Origin: Roseateles depolymerans
GTDB lineage: Bacteria > Pseudomonadota > Gammaproteobacteria > Burkholderiales > Burkholderiaceae_C
DNA length: 64,000 nucleotides
Assembly (NCBI GenBank): GCA_003241055.1
Contig: QFOD01000005.1
Span: 1 to 64,000, forward strand
Direction: 5' to 3'
Shown here: positions 51,121 through 59,724 of the stretch, in pieces
Layout of the letters: every line of letters begins with the position of its first letter
How positions within the stretch are numbered: position 1 is the stretch's first letter
Notes under the pieces: model-generated
Seen by the model: the letters and a program-made list of their open reading frames with translations, nothing else
Told to the model about the DNA's origin: nothing
Databases searched by the model: none
Program-made: the position numbers and the translations under genes

Positions 51121-51396
51121 ATGAAATGCCCCCATTGCCCCGACACGGCGCTCGTCATGAGCGAACGCCAGGGTGTCGAGATCGACTACTGCCCCAAGTG
51201 CCGCGGCGTCTGGCTGGACCGCGGCGAGCTCGACAAGCTCATCGAGCGCGCCGCCAGCGCCACCGCGGCCCCGAGCCCGGCCGCCGCACCCGCGCGGCGC
51301 CCGGATTTCGTCGATTCCGACTATGGCCGCCACGGCAGTCACGGGCACCACGGCAGCCAGCGGCGCAAGTCCTGGCTCAGCGATTTCTTCGATTGA
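51121..51396 (+). CDS. zf-TFIIB domain protein
   Basis: The 91-residue protein opens with CPHCPDTALVMSERQGVEIDYCPKCRGVWLDRGELDKLI, a four-cysteine zinc ribbon followed by the conserved GVWLDxGEL helix of the zf-TFIIB family. An Ala/Pro-rich linker and a His/Gly/Ser-rich tail (GRHGSHGHHGSQRRK) ending in WLSDFFD follow. The function of these small proteins is not established; they are often linked with stress genes, as here. Confidence 0.88.
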   Translation: MKCPHCPDTALVMSERQGVEIDYCPKCRGVWLDRGELDKLIERAASATAAPSPAAAPARRPDFVDSDYGRHGSHGHHGSQRRKSWLSDFFD

Positions 51397-51484
51397 AGCT
51401 CGCGCGGGCGTCGCCCGCTGCAGCGGCACGAGGAGGCACGGCGCCGACACAATCGGGGCCTACCGCCTTCGCCCCTTGCCGCCC

Positions 51485-52630
51485 ATGCCCGTCCTGCCGC
51501 CCAAGCTGCCCAACGCCGGCACCACCATCTTCAGCGTCATGTCGGCGCTGGCCGCCCAGCATGGGGCGGTCAACCTCGGGCAGGGCTTCCCCGATTTCGA
51601 CCCCGACCCCGCGCTGCTGCGGGCGCTGAGCGACGCGATGGCGGCCGGGCACAACCAGTACCCGCCCATGACCGGCGTGCCGGCGCTGCGCCAGGCCGTG
51701 GCGGCCAAGCTCAACGGCCTGTACGGCTCGGCCTACGACGCCGACAGCGACATCACCATCACCGCGGGGGGCACCCAGGGCCTGTTCACCGTGCTGCAGT
51801 GCTGCGTGGGCGCGGGCGACGAGGTGCTCATCATCGAACCGGCCTACGACAGCTACGACCCCGCCGTCCGCCTGGCCGGCGCCCTGCCGGTGGGCGTGCC
51901 CATGACGGCCGACTACCGGCTGGACTGGCCGGCGCTGGAAGCCGCCGTCACGACCCGGACCCGGGCGCTGGTGCTGAACACGCCGCACAACCCCAGCGGC
52001 CGCATCGCCGGCGAGCAAGACCTGGCCCGGCTCGCGCAGTTCGCGCAGGCGCACGACCTGTTCGTCATCAGCGACGAGGTCTACGAGCACATGGTGTTCG
52101 ACGGCGCCCGCCACGAGAGCGTGGCCCGCCAGCCCGGGCTGCGCGAGCGGAGCTTCCTGGTCAGCAGCTTCGGCAAGACCTTCCATGTGACCGGCTGGAA
52201 GGTGGGCTTCGTGGCTGCGCCGCCCGCGCTGAGCGCGGCCTTCCGGCGCCTGCACCAGTACACGGTGTTCACGGTGCACACGCCCACCCAGCACGCGCTG
52301 GCGGCCTATCTGGCCGACCCGGCGCCCTGGCAGGGCCTGAGCGACTTCTACCAGGCCAAGCGCGACGCCTTCCGCGCCGCGCTGGCCGACACCGGCCTGC
52401 GCCTGCTGCCCTGCGAGGGCACCTATTTCCAGACCGTGGACTACGCGGCCGTGTCCGAACTGCCGGAGCTGGACTTCGCCCGCTGGCTGACCACCGAGAT
52501 CGGCGTGGCCGCCATCCCGCTGGCGGGCTTCTACCAGCAGCCGCAGGAGCGCCGCCATGTGCGCTTCTGCTTCGCGAAGCGCGAGGAGACGCTGGCGCTG
52601 GCGGCCCAAAGGCTGAAGCGACTGGGGTGA
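51485..52630 (+). CDS. Class I/II aminotransferase, methionine aminotransferase (YbdL)-like
   Basis: The 381-residue PLP enzyme has the Schiff-base lysine K231 in SSFGKTFHVTGWKVG, N165/H168 of NTPHNPSG, and D197/Y200 in ISDEVYEH. The N-terminal MPVLPPKLPNAGTTIFSVMSALA and LGQGFPDF fit the methionine/kynurenine aminotransferase branch represented by YbdL, which acts on methionine, His and Phe with 2-oxo acids. ATG 51485 starts this conserved N-terminus. The large upstream extension in frame is the antisense-like tail of the zf-TFIIB region. Confidence 0.9.
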   Translation: MPVLPPKLPNAGTTIFSVMSALAAQHGAVNLGQGFPDFDPDPALLRALSDAMAAGHNQYPPMTGVPALRQAVAAKLNGLYGSAYDADSDITITAGGTQGLFTVLQCCVGAGDEVLIIEPAYDSYDPAVRLAGALPVGVPMTADYRLDWPALEAAVTTRTRALVLNTPHNPSGRIAGEQDLARLAQFAQAHDLFVISDEVYEHMVFDGARHESVARQPGLRERSFLVSSFGKTFHVTGWKVGFVAAPPALSAAFRRLHQYTVFTVHTPTQHALAAYLADPAPWQGLSDFYQAKRDAFRAALADTGLRLLPCEGTYFQTVDYAAVSELPELDFARWLTTEIGVAAIPLAGFYQQPQERRHVRFCFAKREETLALAAQRLKRLG

Positions 52631-52670
52631 GCCGCCGCGGATACTCCGGGGCCTGTTCCGGAGGTCTTCC

Positions 52671-53459
52671 ATGTTGCGAGCGCAGCTGTTTGCGATCCTG
52701 CACCGCCCCGAGCCCGGCAATCGCTGGGCCTGCTATGTCAACTACGTGCTGGTGGCGCTCATCGTGCTGAACGCGGCCAGCGTGGCGCTGGAGACCGTGC
52801 CGTCCATAGGCCCGCGCTTCAAGCCGCTGTTCTGGTGGCTGGATGCGGTGTCCACCGCGCTGTTCGCGGTGGAGTACGTGGTGCGGGTCTGGGTCTGTGT
52901 GGAGCAGCGCCGCCTCAGCCACCCGCTGTGGGGCCGGCTGCGTTACGCGCTGCAGCCGCTGCCCATGCTGGACCTCATCGTCATCGTGGCCTACTTCAGC
53001 GTCTTGGATCTGCGCTTCCTGCGCGTGATGCGGCTGGCGCGGCTGCTCAGGGTGTTGCGGCTGTACGAGTTCGAGGCCGCGCTGGAGCGGCTGACGGTGT
53101 CGCTGCGCCGCCGCCGTCAGCTGCTGCTGGTGTCGGTGGTGCTGATGCTGGTGTGCGTGTATGCCTCGGCGGCGCTGCTGTACCAGCTGGAGCATCTGGC
53201 CCATCCGGACGTGTTCACGAGCATTCCAGGCACCTTCTGGTGGGCCTGCGAAACCTTCACCACGGTGGGCTATGGAGACATGACGCCGATCACGCCGGCC
53301 GGCAAGCTGTTCGTGGGCTTGTTCGCGGTGTTCGGCATCGGCGTGTTCGCGCTGCCGACGGCCATCGTCACGGCGGCCATCATCGAGTCCAGCGCACCGC
53401 ATGGCCATGAGGACGACGGCCAGGACTGCGTCTGCCCGGCCTGCGGACACCATTTCTGA
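52671..53459 (+). CDS. Voltage-gated K+ channel-type ion transporter with a Cys-rich C-terminus
   Basis: The 262-residue protein has six helices. S4 is RFLRVMRLARLLRVLRLYEF with regularly spaced arginines (115-134). The pore helix and filter read TFTTVGYGDMTP (filter 198-203), which is potassium-selective. The last ten residues, CVCPACGHHF, resemble half of a zinc ribbon, an unusual cap for a Kv-type channel. It starts 40 bp after the aminotransferase with GGAGG upstream. Confidence 0.92.
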   Translation: MLRAQLFAILHRPEPGNRWACYVNYVLVALIVLNAASVALETVPSIGPRFKPLFWWLDAVSTALFAVEYVVRVWVCVEQRRLSHPLWGRLRYALQPLPMLDLIVIVAYFSVLDLRFLRVMRLARLLRVLRLYEFEAALERLTVSLRRRRQLLLVSVVLMLVCVYASAALLYQLEHLAHPDVFTSIPGTFWWACETFTTVGYGDMTPITPAGKLFVGLFAVFGIGVFALPTAIVTAAIIESSAPHGHEDDGQDCVCPACGHHF

Positions 53460-53483
53460 ACGCGCAACCCGGGGACCGTGACC

Positions 53484-54368
53484 ATGAGCGAAGACGAGGG
53501 CGAGCGGGCCGACCGGCTGTTCGACGCAGCGCGGGAAGCGGGCGACGATGACGAGGCGCTGGCGCTGTATGCGCAGTTCCTGGCCCTGCGGCCTGACCAT
53601 GCGGCGGCGCACTACAACGTCGGCCTCATCCACAAGTACCGCGGCGACTGGCTGGCCTCGCGGGAGGCCAACCGTCGCGCCGTCGAGCTGGACCCGACCG
53701 ACGAGGCCTCGAACTGGAACCTCGCGATCGCCGCCACCGCACTGAACGACTGGCACACCGCGCGTGAGGTCTGGCACCGGCTGGGCTACGGCATCGCCCC
53801 CGGCGACCAGCCCATCGCGGCCGACTTCGGGCGCGCGCTGACCCGCCTGAACCCGGACGGCGACCCCGAGGTCGTCTGGGGCCGGCGGGTGGACCCGGTG
53901 CGGCTGCGCATCGAGAACGTGCCGCTGCCGTCGTCGGGCTATCGCTTCGGCGATGTGGTGCTGCACGACGGCGCCGCCACCGGGCAGCGGATCTCGGAGG
54001 GGCGGGAGTACGCGGTCTTCAATGCCTTCGGGCTGCATCAGCCCTCGGCGCTGAGCACCTTCGAGCTGGAGCTGGAGGCGGCCGACGCCGACGCGGTGGA
54101 GCGCCTGCGTGCCGCGGCCGAGGCGGCGGGCCAGGAGGTCGAGGACTGGACGGCCGCCGTCCGCTATCTCTGCAAGGCCTGCAGCGAAGGTCTGCCGCAC
54201 GAGCATCACGATGGCGACGGGGGCGTCGACGCGGGCTGGGTGGCCCGCCGACGGCTGGGCGTGGCCATGAGCGACGCGAGCGCGCTGGCACCCGTGCTGC
54301 AGGCCTGGGAAGGGCCCGGGCGCCGGGTGCTGGCGCTGAGGCTGGCCCTGTCGCCGCCGGTTCATTGA
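53484..54368 (+). CDS. TPR-repeat protein of unknown function
   Basis: The 294-residue cytoplasmic protein has at least two TPR units near the N-terminus (ALALYAQFLALRPDHAAAHYNVGLIHKYRGDWLASREANRRAVELDPTDEASNWNLAIAA), split here over residues 25-85. A unique C-terminal domain follows, containing CKACSEGLPHEHHDGDGG. The ATG at 53484 was preferred to a GTG at 53478. TPRs mediate protein contacts; the partner is unknown. Confidence 0.8.
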   Translation: MSEDEGERADRLFDAAREAGDDDEALALYAQFLALRPDHAAAHYNVGLIHKYRGDWLASREANRRAVELDPTDEASNWNLAIAATALNDWHTAREVWHRLGYGIAPGDQPIAADFGRALTRLNPDGDPEVVWGRRVDPVRLRIENVPLPSSGYRFGDVVLHDGAATGQRISEGREYAVFNAFGLHQPSALSTFELELEAADADAVERLRAAAEAAGQEVEDWTAAVRYLCKACSEGLPHEHHDGDGGVDAGWVARRRLGVAMSDASALAPVLQAWEGPGRRVLALRLALSPPVH

Positions 54369-54462
54369 ATCGGCAGCCTGAGCATTCGGCATGCCGCAAC
54401 CCAGCTTTCGGAGCCGGGCCCGGCAAGCGGGAAGACCGGACAGGCGCGGGCGGCCTGCCAGA

Positions 54463-54482
54463 GAATCGGGTATTCCCGATTC
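54463..54482 (+). promoter_or_regulatory. Perfect palindrome before ilvD
   Basis: GAATCGGG (54463-54470) and CCCGATTC (54475-54482) enclose TATT. The element ends 16 bp before the ilvD ATG, over or beside the ribosome binding site. It may be a repressor operator or an mRNA hairpin that controls translation. Confidence 0.5.
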
Positions 54483-54498
54483 GCACAGGTCAGCCGCC

Positions 54499-56358
54499 AT
54501 GCCCACCTACCGTTCCAAGACCTCCACCGCCGGCCGCAACATGGCAGGCGCCCGCTCGCTGTGGCGTGCCACGGGCATGAAGGACGACGACTTCTCCAAG
54601 CCCATCATCGCGATTGCCAACTCCTTCACCCAGTTCGTGCCCGGCCATGTGCACCTCAAGGACCTGGGCCAGCTGGTGGCCCGCGAGATCGAGGCCGTGG
54701 GCGGCGTGGCCAAGGAGTTCAACACCATCGCCGTGGACGACGGTATTGCGATGGGCCACGACGGCATGCTGTATTCGCTGCCCAGCCGCGACATCATTGC
54801 GGACTCGGTCGAGTACATGGTCAACGCCCACTGCGCCGACGCGCTGGTGTGCATCTCCAACTGCGACAAGATCACCCCCGGCATGCTGATGGCCGCGATG
54901 CGGCTCAACATCCCCGTCGTGTTCGTCTCCGGCGGCCCGATGGAGGCCGGCAAGGTGCGCCTGGCGGTGCCCGGTACGGCCAAGATCGAGATCAAGAAGC
55001 TGGACCTGATCGACGCCATGGTGATGGCCGCCGACAGCAAGGTCAGCGACGCCGATCTGGCCGAGGTCGAGCGCTCGGCCTGCCCCACCTGCGGCAGCTG
55101 CTCGGGCATGTTCACGGCCAACTCGATGAACTGCCTGACCGAGGCGCTGGGCCTCTCGCTGCCGGGCAACGGCACGGTGGTGGCCACGCATGCGGACCGC
55201 GAGGCGCTCTTCAAGCAGGCCGGGCGCACGGTGGTGGAACTGTGCAAGCGCTACTACGAGCAGGATGACGAGAGCGTGCTGCCGCGCGCCATCGGCAAGA
55301 AGGCGTTTGAAAACGCGATGACGCTGGACATCGCGATGGGCGGCTCCACCAACACCATCCTGCACATCCTGGCCGCGGCGCAGGAAGCCGGCATCGCCTT
55401 CGACATGACGGACATCGACCGCCTGTCGCGCGACGTGCCGCAGCTGTGCAAGGTGGCGCCCAACACCAACAAGTACCACATCGAGGACGTGCACCGCGCG
55501 GGCGGCATCATGGCCATCCTGGGCGAGCTGGACCGCGCCGGCAAGCTGCACACCGACGTGCCCACGGTGCACGCCAAGACCATGAAGGACGCGCTGGACC
55601 AGTGGGACATCGCCCGCTCGCCCAGCGAGGCCGTCAAGACCTTCTACATGGCCGGCCCGGCCGGCATCCCCACGCAGGTGGCCTTCAGCCAGGCCACGCG
55701 CTGGCCGAGTCTCGACACCGACCGCGCCGAGGGCTGCATCCGCGCCTACGAGCACGCCTTCAGCAAGGAAGGTGGCCTGGCTGTGCTGCGCGGCAACATC
55801 GCGCTGGACGGCTGCGTCGTGAAGACGGCCGGCGTGGACGACAGCCTGCTGGTGTTCGAAGGCCCGGCCCATGTGGTCGAGAGCCAGGACGAGGCGGTCG
55901 CCAACATCCTGGACGATCAGGTGAAGGCCGGCGACGTGGTGGTGGTGCGCTACGAAGGCCCCAAGGGCGGCCCCGGCATGCAGGAGATGCTCTACCCGAC
56001 GAGCTACATCAAGAGCAAGGGCCTGGGCAAGGCCTGCGCGCTGCTGACCGACGGCCGCTTCTCCGGCGGCACCTCGGGCCTGTCCATCGGCCACTGCTCG
56101 CCCGAGGCGGCGGCCGGCGGCGCGATCGGCCTGGTGCGCAATGGCGACCGCATTCGCATCGACATCCCGAACCGGACCATCGACGTGCTGCTCAGCGACG
56201 AGGAGCTGGCGAAGCGCCGTGCCGAGCAGGATGCCAAGGGCTGGAAGCCGGCCCAGGCGCGTCCGCGCAAGGTGAGCGCGGCGCTGAAGGCCTACGCGCT
56301 GCTGGCGACCTCGGCGGACAAGGGCGCGGTGCGCGACCTGGGGCAGCTGGAGGGCTGA
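54499..56358 (+). CDS. ilvD: Dihydroxy-acid dehydratase
   Basis: The 619-residue Fe-S enzyme dehydrates dihydroxy acids in valine, isoleucine and pantothenate synthesis. Cluster ligands are visible at C122 (CISNCDKITPGM) and C195 (CPTCGSCSGMF), as in the [4Fe-4S] E. coli type. NSMNCLTEALGLSLPGNG and the C-terminal DGRFSGGTSGLSIGH loop are intact. ATG 54499 gives the usual MPTYRSKTSTAGRNMAGARSLWRATG. It is preceded by the palindrome described above. Confidence 0.97.
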   Translation: MPTYRSKTSTAGRNMAGARSLWRATGMKDDDFSKPIIAIANSFTQFVPGHVHLKDLGQLVAREIEAVGGVAKEFNTIAVDDGIAMGHDGMLYSLPSRDIIADSVEYMVNAHCADALVCISNCDKITPGMLMAAMRLNIPVVFVSGGPMEAGKVRLAVPGTAKIEIKKLDLIDAMVMAADSKVSDADLAEVERSACPTCGSCSGMFTANSMNCLTEALGLSLPGNGTVVATHADREALFKQAGRTVVELCKRYYEQDDESVLPRAIGKKAFENAMTLDIAMGGSTNTILHILAAAQEAGIAFDMTDIDRLSRDVPQLCKVAPNTNKYHIEDVHRAGGIMAILGELDRAGKLHTDVPTVHAKTMKDALDQWDIARSPSEAVKTFYMAGPAGIPTQVAFSQATRWPSLDTDRAEGCIRAYEHAFSKEGGLAVLRGNIALDGCVVKTAGVDDSLLVFEGPAHVVESQDEAVANILDDQVKAGDVVVVRYEGPKGGPGMQEMLYPTSYIKSKGLGKACALLTDGRFSGGTSGLSIGHCSPEAAAGGAIGLVRNGDRIRIDIPNRTIDVLLSDEELAKRRAEQDAKGWKPAQARPRKVSAALKAYALLATSADKGAVRDLGQLEG

Positions 56359-56489
56359 GCGGCCGTCCGGCGCGGGGCCTAGGCAAGACCTGGCCATCGT
56401 TACGCCGGCTTACGTCCGCGATGCCATCAGGGCCAGCGAGGGCGGCGAATAATGAAGTCCAACCCTGGTTCAACAGCAAGGAGTCCGAT

Positions 56490-56966
56490 ATGAAGAACAC
56501 CGCCATGCTCCTCGCCAGCGTCGCGCTGGCCGCCATCGCGGCCGGCCCGGCCCGTGCGGCCGATGTGGGCGTGTCCATCAGCGTGGGCCAGCCCGGTTTC
56601 TATGGCCAGATCGACATCGGCACGATGCGGCCTCAGGTGATCTACCCGCAGCCGGTGCTGATCCAGCGCGTGCCCTCGCCCCCGCCGCCGCTCTATCTGC
56701 GCGTGCCGCCGGGCCATGAGAAGAACTGGGCCAAGCACTGCGCCAAATACAACGCCTGTGGCCGGCCGGTCTATTTCGTGAAGGGCGACTGGTACGAGCG
56801 CGAATACGTGCCGCGCTATCGCGACGGCTACGACCGTGACCACGGCCGCTGGCGCGATGACGACCGCGACCACGATCGTGACCATGGCCGGGGTCGCGGG
56901 CATGACAAGGGCGACGATCGCGGTGGCCATGGCCGTGGTCACGGCAATGGCAACGGCCGCGATTGA
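56490..56966 (+). CDS. Small secreted protein with an Asp/Arg/His/Gly-rich tail
   Basis: The 158-residue protein has a signal peptide (ARA-A, 23/24), a Pro-rich centre, a short conserved-looking block (RVPPGHEKNWAKHCAKYNACGRPVYFVKGDWYEREYVPRY, 71-110) with two cysteines, and a low-complexity tail of D/R/H/G. Proteins with this block are common in Burkholderiales, but I know no function. The His/Asp tail could bind metal. AAGGAG precedes the start. Confidence 0.8.
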   Translation: MKNTAMLLASVALAAIAAGPARAADVGVSISVGQPGFYGQIDIGTMRPQVIYPQPVLIQRVPSPPPPLYLRVPPGHEKNWAKHCAKYNACGRPVYFVKGDWYEREYVPRYRDGYDRDHGRWRDDDRDHDRDHGRGRGHDKGDDRGGHGRGHGNGNGRD

Positions 56967-56988
56967 GCGCGCTGGCGCCGGGTGGCGC

Positions 56989-57819
56989 TCACTCGCGGAA
57001 GCCGAACTGACGCTCCGGAGCCTGTAGCTCCAGCTGCCGGAAGGCCGAAGGCGAGAGGCCGGTGAAGTCCCGGAAGTCGCGCGCCAGGTGCTGGTGGTCG
57101 TGATAGCCGGCATCGAGCGCGAGATCCAGCCAGCGGGCCGCCCCGGCCTCGTTGGCCAGGCGTACCAGTCGGTCGAAGCGCGCCACGCGGCCGAACAGGC
57201 GCGGACTCACGCCGGTGCGGGCCTCGAACAGCCGGCGCAGCTGACGCGGGTCCAGCCCGTGGCGGCGGGCCAGCCCGGCCAGGTCGCGACCGGGCTCGTG
57301 CAGCAGGCGTTGCGCCACGACATCCGCGGCCGTCATCCCTCGCGTTGATGCGCGCACCAGCCGCAGCAGCCAGTCCTCCGCCAGGGCGATGAGCTGCGCG
57401 GGCGTTTCATGCTGGGCCAGCCGGTCCACCAGCGCACGGAAAGGCGCCGGGAATACCTGCTCGGCGTCTGTCCAGGTGTCGGTCAGCACCTGCAGGGGCA
57501 GGCCGGTCAGCCGGAACAGCGCGCCGGGCTCGAATTCGATCTGGTAGACGGAGAAGTCCGCGCCGCCCTGTCGCAGCGTGGCGACGCTCGGCTGCCCGAT
57601 CAGCGCCGAGCGCGGTTTGCGGCAGGCGGCGGCGCCCGGTCCGGCGGCGACATGTTCGGCATCGCGCAGGTAGAAGGCCAGGGACGCCGCTGGCCGCGGC
57701 CAGTAGGGCTTGACCGGCACCTGGGTCGCGTCGTCGAAGCGCAGGCGGATCACCTGATGCTGCCTCACCCAGCCCCGCAGGGCCGGGGAGGGCGGCGCGA
57801 AATGGAAGGTCGGCGTCAT
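56989..57819 (-). CDS. AraC-family transcriptional regulator
   Basis: The 276-residue protein has an N-terminal ligand-type domain (AraC-binding/DUF6597-like, FSVYQIEFEPGALFRLTGLPL). The C-terminal double helix-turn-helix reads DLAGLARRHGLDPRQLRRLFEARTGVSPRLFGRVARFDRLV and ALDAGYHDHQHLARDFRDFTGLSPSAFR. It lies 17 bp after the cupin gene on the same strand, so the two form an operon. The effector is unknown. Confidence 0.92.
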   Translation of the reverse strand: MTPTFHFAPPSPALRGWVRQHQVIRLRFDDATQVPVKPYWPRPAASLAFYLRDAEHVAAGPGAAACRKPRSALIGQPSVATLRQGGADFSVYQIEFEPGALFRLTGLPLQVLTDTWTDAEQVFPAPFRALVDRLAQHETPAQLIALAEDWLLRLVRASTRGMTAADVVAQRLLHEPGRDLAGLARRHGLDPRQLRRLFEARTGVSPRLFGRVARFDRLVRLANEAGAARWLDLALDAGYHDHQHLARDFRDFTGLSPSAFRQLELQAPERQFGFRE

Positions 57820-57836
57820 CGGCTGCTCCGCTGGGC

Positions 57837-58307
57837 TCAGGCCGCCAGCGGCGGACCGACGACGCGCATGCCGTGCGCCGCGAACAGAGTGTGTGCTGTT
57901 TCGGGTGAGGGCGGGCCATCCAGCCGTGCCAGCGCGGCAAAGAAGTCCTCCATCTGCCCGGCCGGTGTGTACAGAAAGCGCAAGCGGCCGCTGGGGCTGA
58001 TCTGCCGGAACGTGTGCGGCAGTCCTCGGGGCAGGAACAGGCTGTCCCCGGCCCGTAGCAGGAACTGGCGCTCCTCGCACTGGAAGCGGTACTCGCCGTC
58101 GTCGACGAGGAAGAGTTCGTCCTGCTCGGGGTGCAGGTGCATTGGTGGGCCGCCGGGCGCGCATCCCTGCCAGCGCATCACGCTGAGCTGGAGGCCGGTG
58201 GTGTGCGCGGGCACCTCGAGCACCCATTGATCGGCGCCGATCTGCAGCGGCGGGTGGGCATGGCCCGGGGCGGCGGGGGGCAGGGTCTGGAACGTGACGG
58301 GGGGCAT
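57837..58307 (-). CDS. Cupin-domain protein
   Basis: The 156-residue single cupin has the metal-binding residues H57 and H59, E64 (MHLHPEQDELFLV) and H98 (LPRGLPHTF). The spacing matches cupin motifs 1 and 2. It could be a small dioxygenase/isomerase or a sensor; the substrate is not evident. A strong AGGAG precedes ATG 58307. It is co-transcribed with the AraC gene. Confidence 0.88.
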   Translation of the reverse strand: MPPVTFQTLPPAAPGHAHPPLQIGADQWVLEVPAHTTGLQLSVMRWQGCAPGGPPMHLHPEQDELFLVDDGEYRFQCEERQFLLRAGDSLFLPRGLPHTFRQISPSGRLRFLYTPAGQMEDFFAALARLDGPPSPETAHTLFAAHGMRVVGPPLAA

Positions 58308-58407
58308 ATGCAGGCTCCTTGGGGCGCGGAGCCCAGCATGACCCAGGGCCCGCGAGCCGCGCTGGTACGGATCGGACAGCGCGCCGGCCCGACAGGGAGC
58401 CTGGGGC

Positions 58408-59724
58408 CTAGGGGCGTGGCGGTTCGGGCGATCGCGTGGTCAGCGGCGGTAGCCGGTCCAGCGCCGCGAAGCCTCCGCCCAGGAAGGCCTGGCGAACGGC
58501 GCGGTAGCCGGCCGGGTCGCGTTGCAGGCGGTGGCCGTCCTGCACGAACAGCAGGCGCGCGTCAGGATAGGCGTCGCGCAGGCGGCGGTTGATGTCGTCG
58601 TCGAACACCACATCGTCGCGGCCCTTCAGGATCAGCACCTCGCCGGCATAGCGCCGGTCCATGGTCAGGCGCTGCGGGGGCAGGTGGTGCTCGCGGTGCC
58701 AGGCGAGCAGGTCGGACAGCGTGCGCTGCGACAGGTCGTACAGCAGGTTGCTGCCTAGAGCCGGGTCGTAGGCCATCAGATCGGGGCCGACCAGCTCGAA
58801 CCAGCGCACCCGGGCCATCAGGGACTGGGGCGACTTCACGAGGTAGTCCAGCAGCGCGAGGTTCTGCTGCGGTTTCCACTGGTAGGCCAGCAGCGGCATA
58901 CCCGCCCGCAGCGCCTCCAGCGTGCGCCGCTGGGCGGCCCGCGGGTCGGGGGCCGAGCGGCCCTGCTGGTAGAGCAGCAGGGCGATGGCTGCGCGCTGGT
59001 CGGGGTGCTGGGCGAGGTAGCTGGCGAGCAGCGGCGCGGCGCCCGGGTTGAAGTCCTGCAAGGGCGGCGAATAGGGACGGCCGGCGGCGTGCGCGATGTC
59101 GGGCGCGCCGGTGGATTCGAGCAGCAGCCGCTCCACCCGGTCGCCGTGGGCCGACACGTACTGTTGGGCCAGCACGCCCGCGCCCGAGGCGCCGAAGACG
59201 CGGATGCGCCCGTCGGCGGGCAGCAGGCCCTGGCGCTGCAGGTCGCGGCGCACGGCCTCGATGTCCTCCACCTGCTGCGCCGAGCCGTAGAGCCGCAGCG
59301 CCTGCGCGGCGTCCACCCGGCCATCGGCATACACCTCGGGCAGCAGCGTGGGCGCCTGCCCGCGCACGCCGATCAGCACATAGGCGGTGTCGCCGAACAG
59401 CGCATCGAAGAAGCCGAAGTCGGTGTTCAGGCCCACCAGTTCCATCTGCCCGTCGGTCAGCACGAAGGTGAGGGGTTGGCCGGGGCTGAACACGCGGCTC
59501 AGCAAATAGAAGCCGCGGAAGCTGCCGCGTGCCGGGTCGGCATGGTCCAGCGGCAGGTCCAGGTAGTGGTGACGGGCATCGGCCGGCATGTCTGCATAGG
59601 TGGCGCCGGGCGCCAGCCGGCTTGCCGGTACGGCGTAGAGATGCGCATGCAGGGCCGCCAGTGCGGCGCCGGCCAGCAGCAGGCCGCCCAGCAGCGCGAG
59701 GGCGATGCGGCGCTTGCGTGTCAC
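58408..59724 (-). CDS. Membrane-anchored alpha/beta hydrolase
   Basis: The 438-residue protein opens with a basic stretch and one hydrophobic helix (about 7-26), so it is probably anchored in, or exported across, the inner membrane. The nucleophile is S180 in FGASGAG, with a late acid in LKGRDDVVFDDD and H in QDGHRLQRD. Overall it resembles the prolyl-aminopeptidase-like hydrolases. It starts at GTG 59724, overlapping the LysR stop by four bases (GTGA), so it is translationally coupled to that regulator. The long frame upstream of the GTG is antisense noise. Substrate unknown. Confidence 0.82.
   Translation of the reverse strand: MTRKRRIALALLGGLLLAGAALAALHAHLYAVPASRLAPGATYADMPADARHHYLDLPLDHADPARGSFRGFYLLSRVFSPGQPLTFVLTDGQMELVGLNTDFGFFDALFGDTAYVLIGVRGQAPTLLPEVYADGRVDAAQALRLYGSAQQVEDIEAVRRDLQRQGLLPADGRIRVFGASGAGVLAQQYVSAHGDRVERLLLESTGAPDIAHAAGRPYSPPLQDFNPGAAPLLASYLAQHPDQRAAIALLLYQQGRSAPDPRAAQRRTLEALRAGMPLLAYQWKPQQNLALLDYLVKSPQSLMARVRWFELVGPDLMAYDPALGSNLLYDLSQRTLSDLLAWHREHHLPPQRLTMDRRYAGEVLILKGRDDVVFDDDINRRLRDAYPDARLLFVQDGHRLQRDPAGYRAVRQAFLGGGFAALDRLPPLTTRSPEPPRP

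Noticed and set aside
51173..52630. Aminotransferase with a 104-residue N-terminal extension
   Set aside because: The extension overlaps the zf-TFIIB gene out of frame, and the family's N-terminus begins at ATG 51485.
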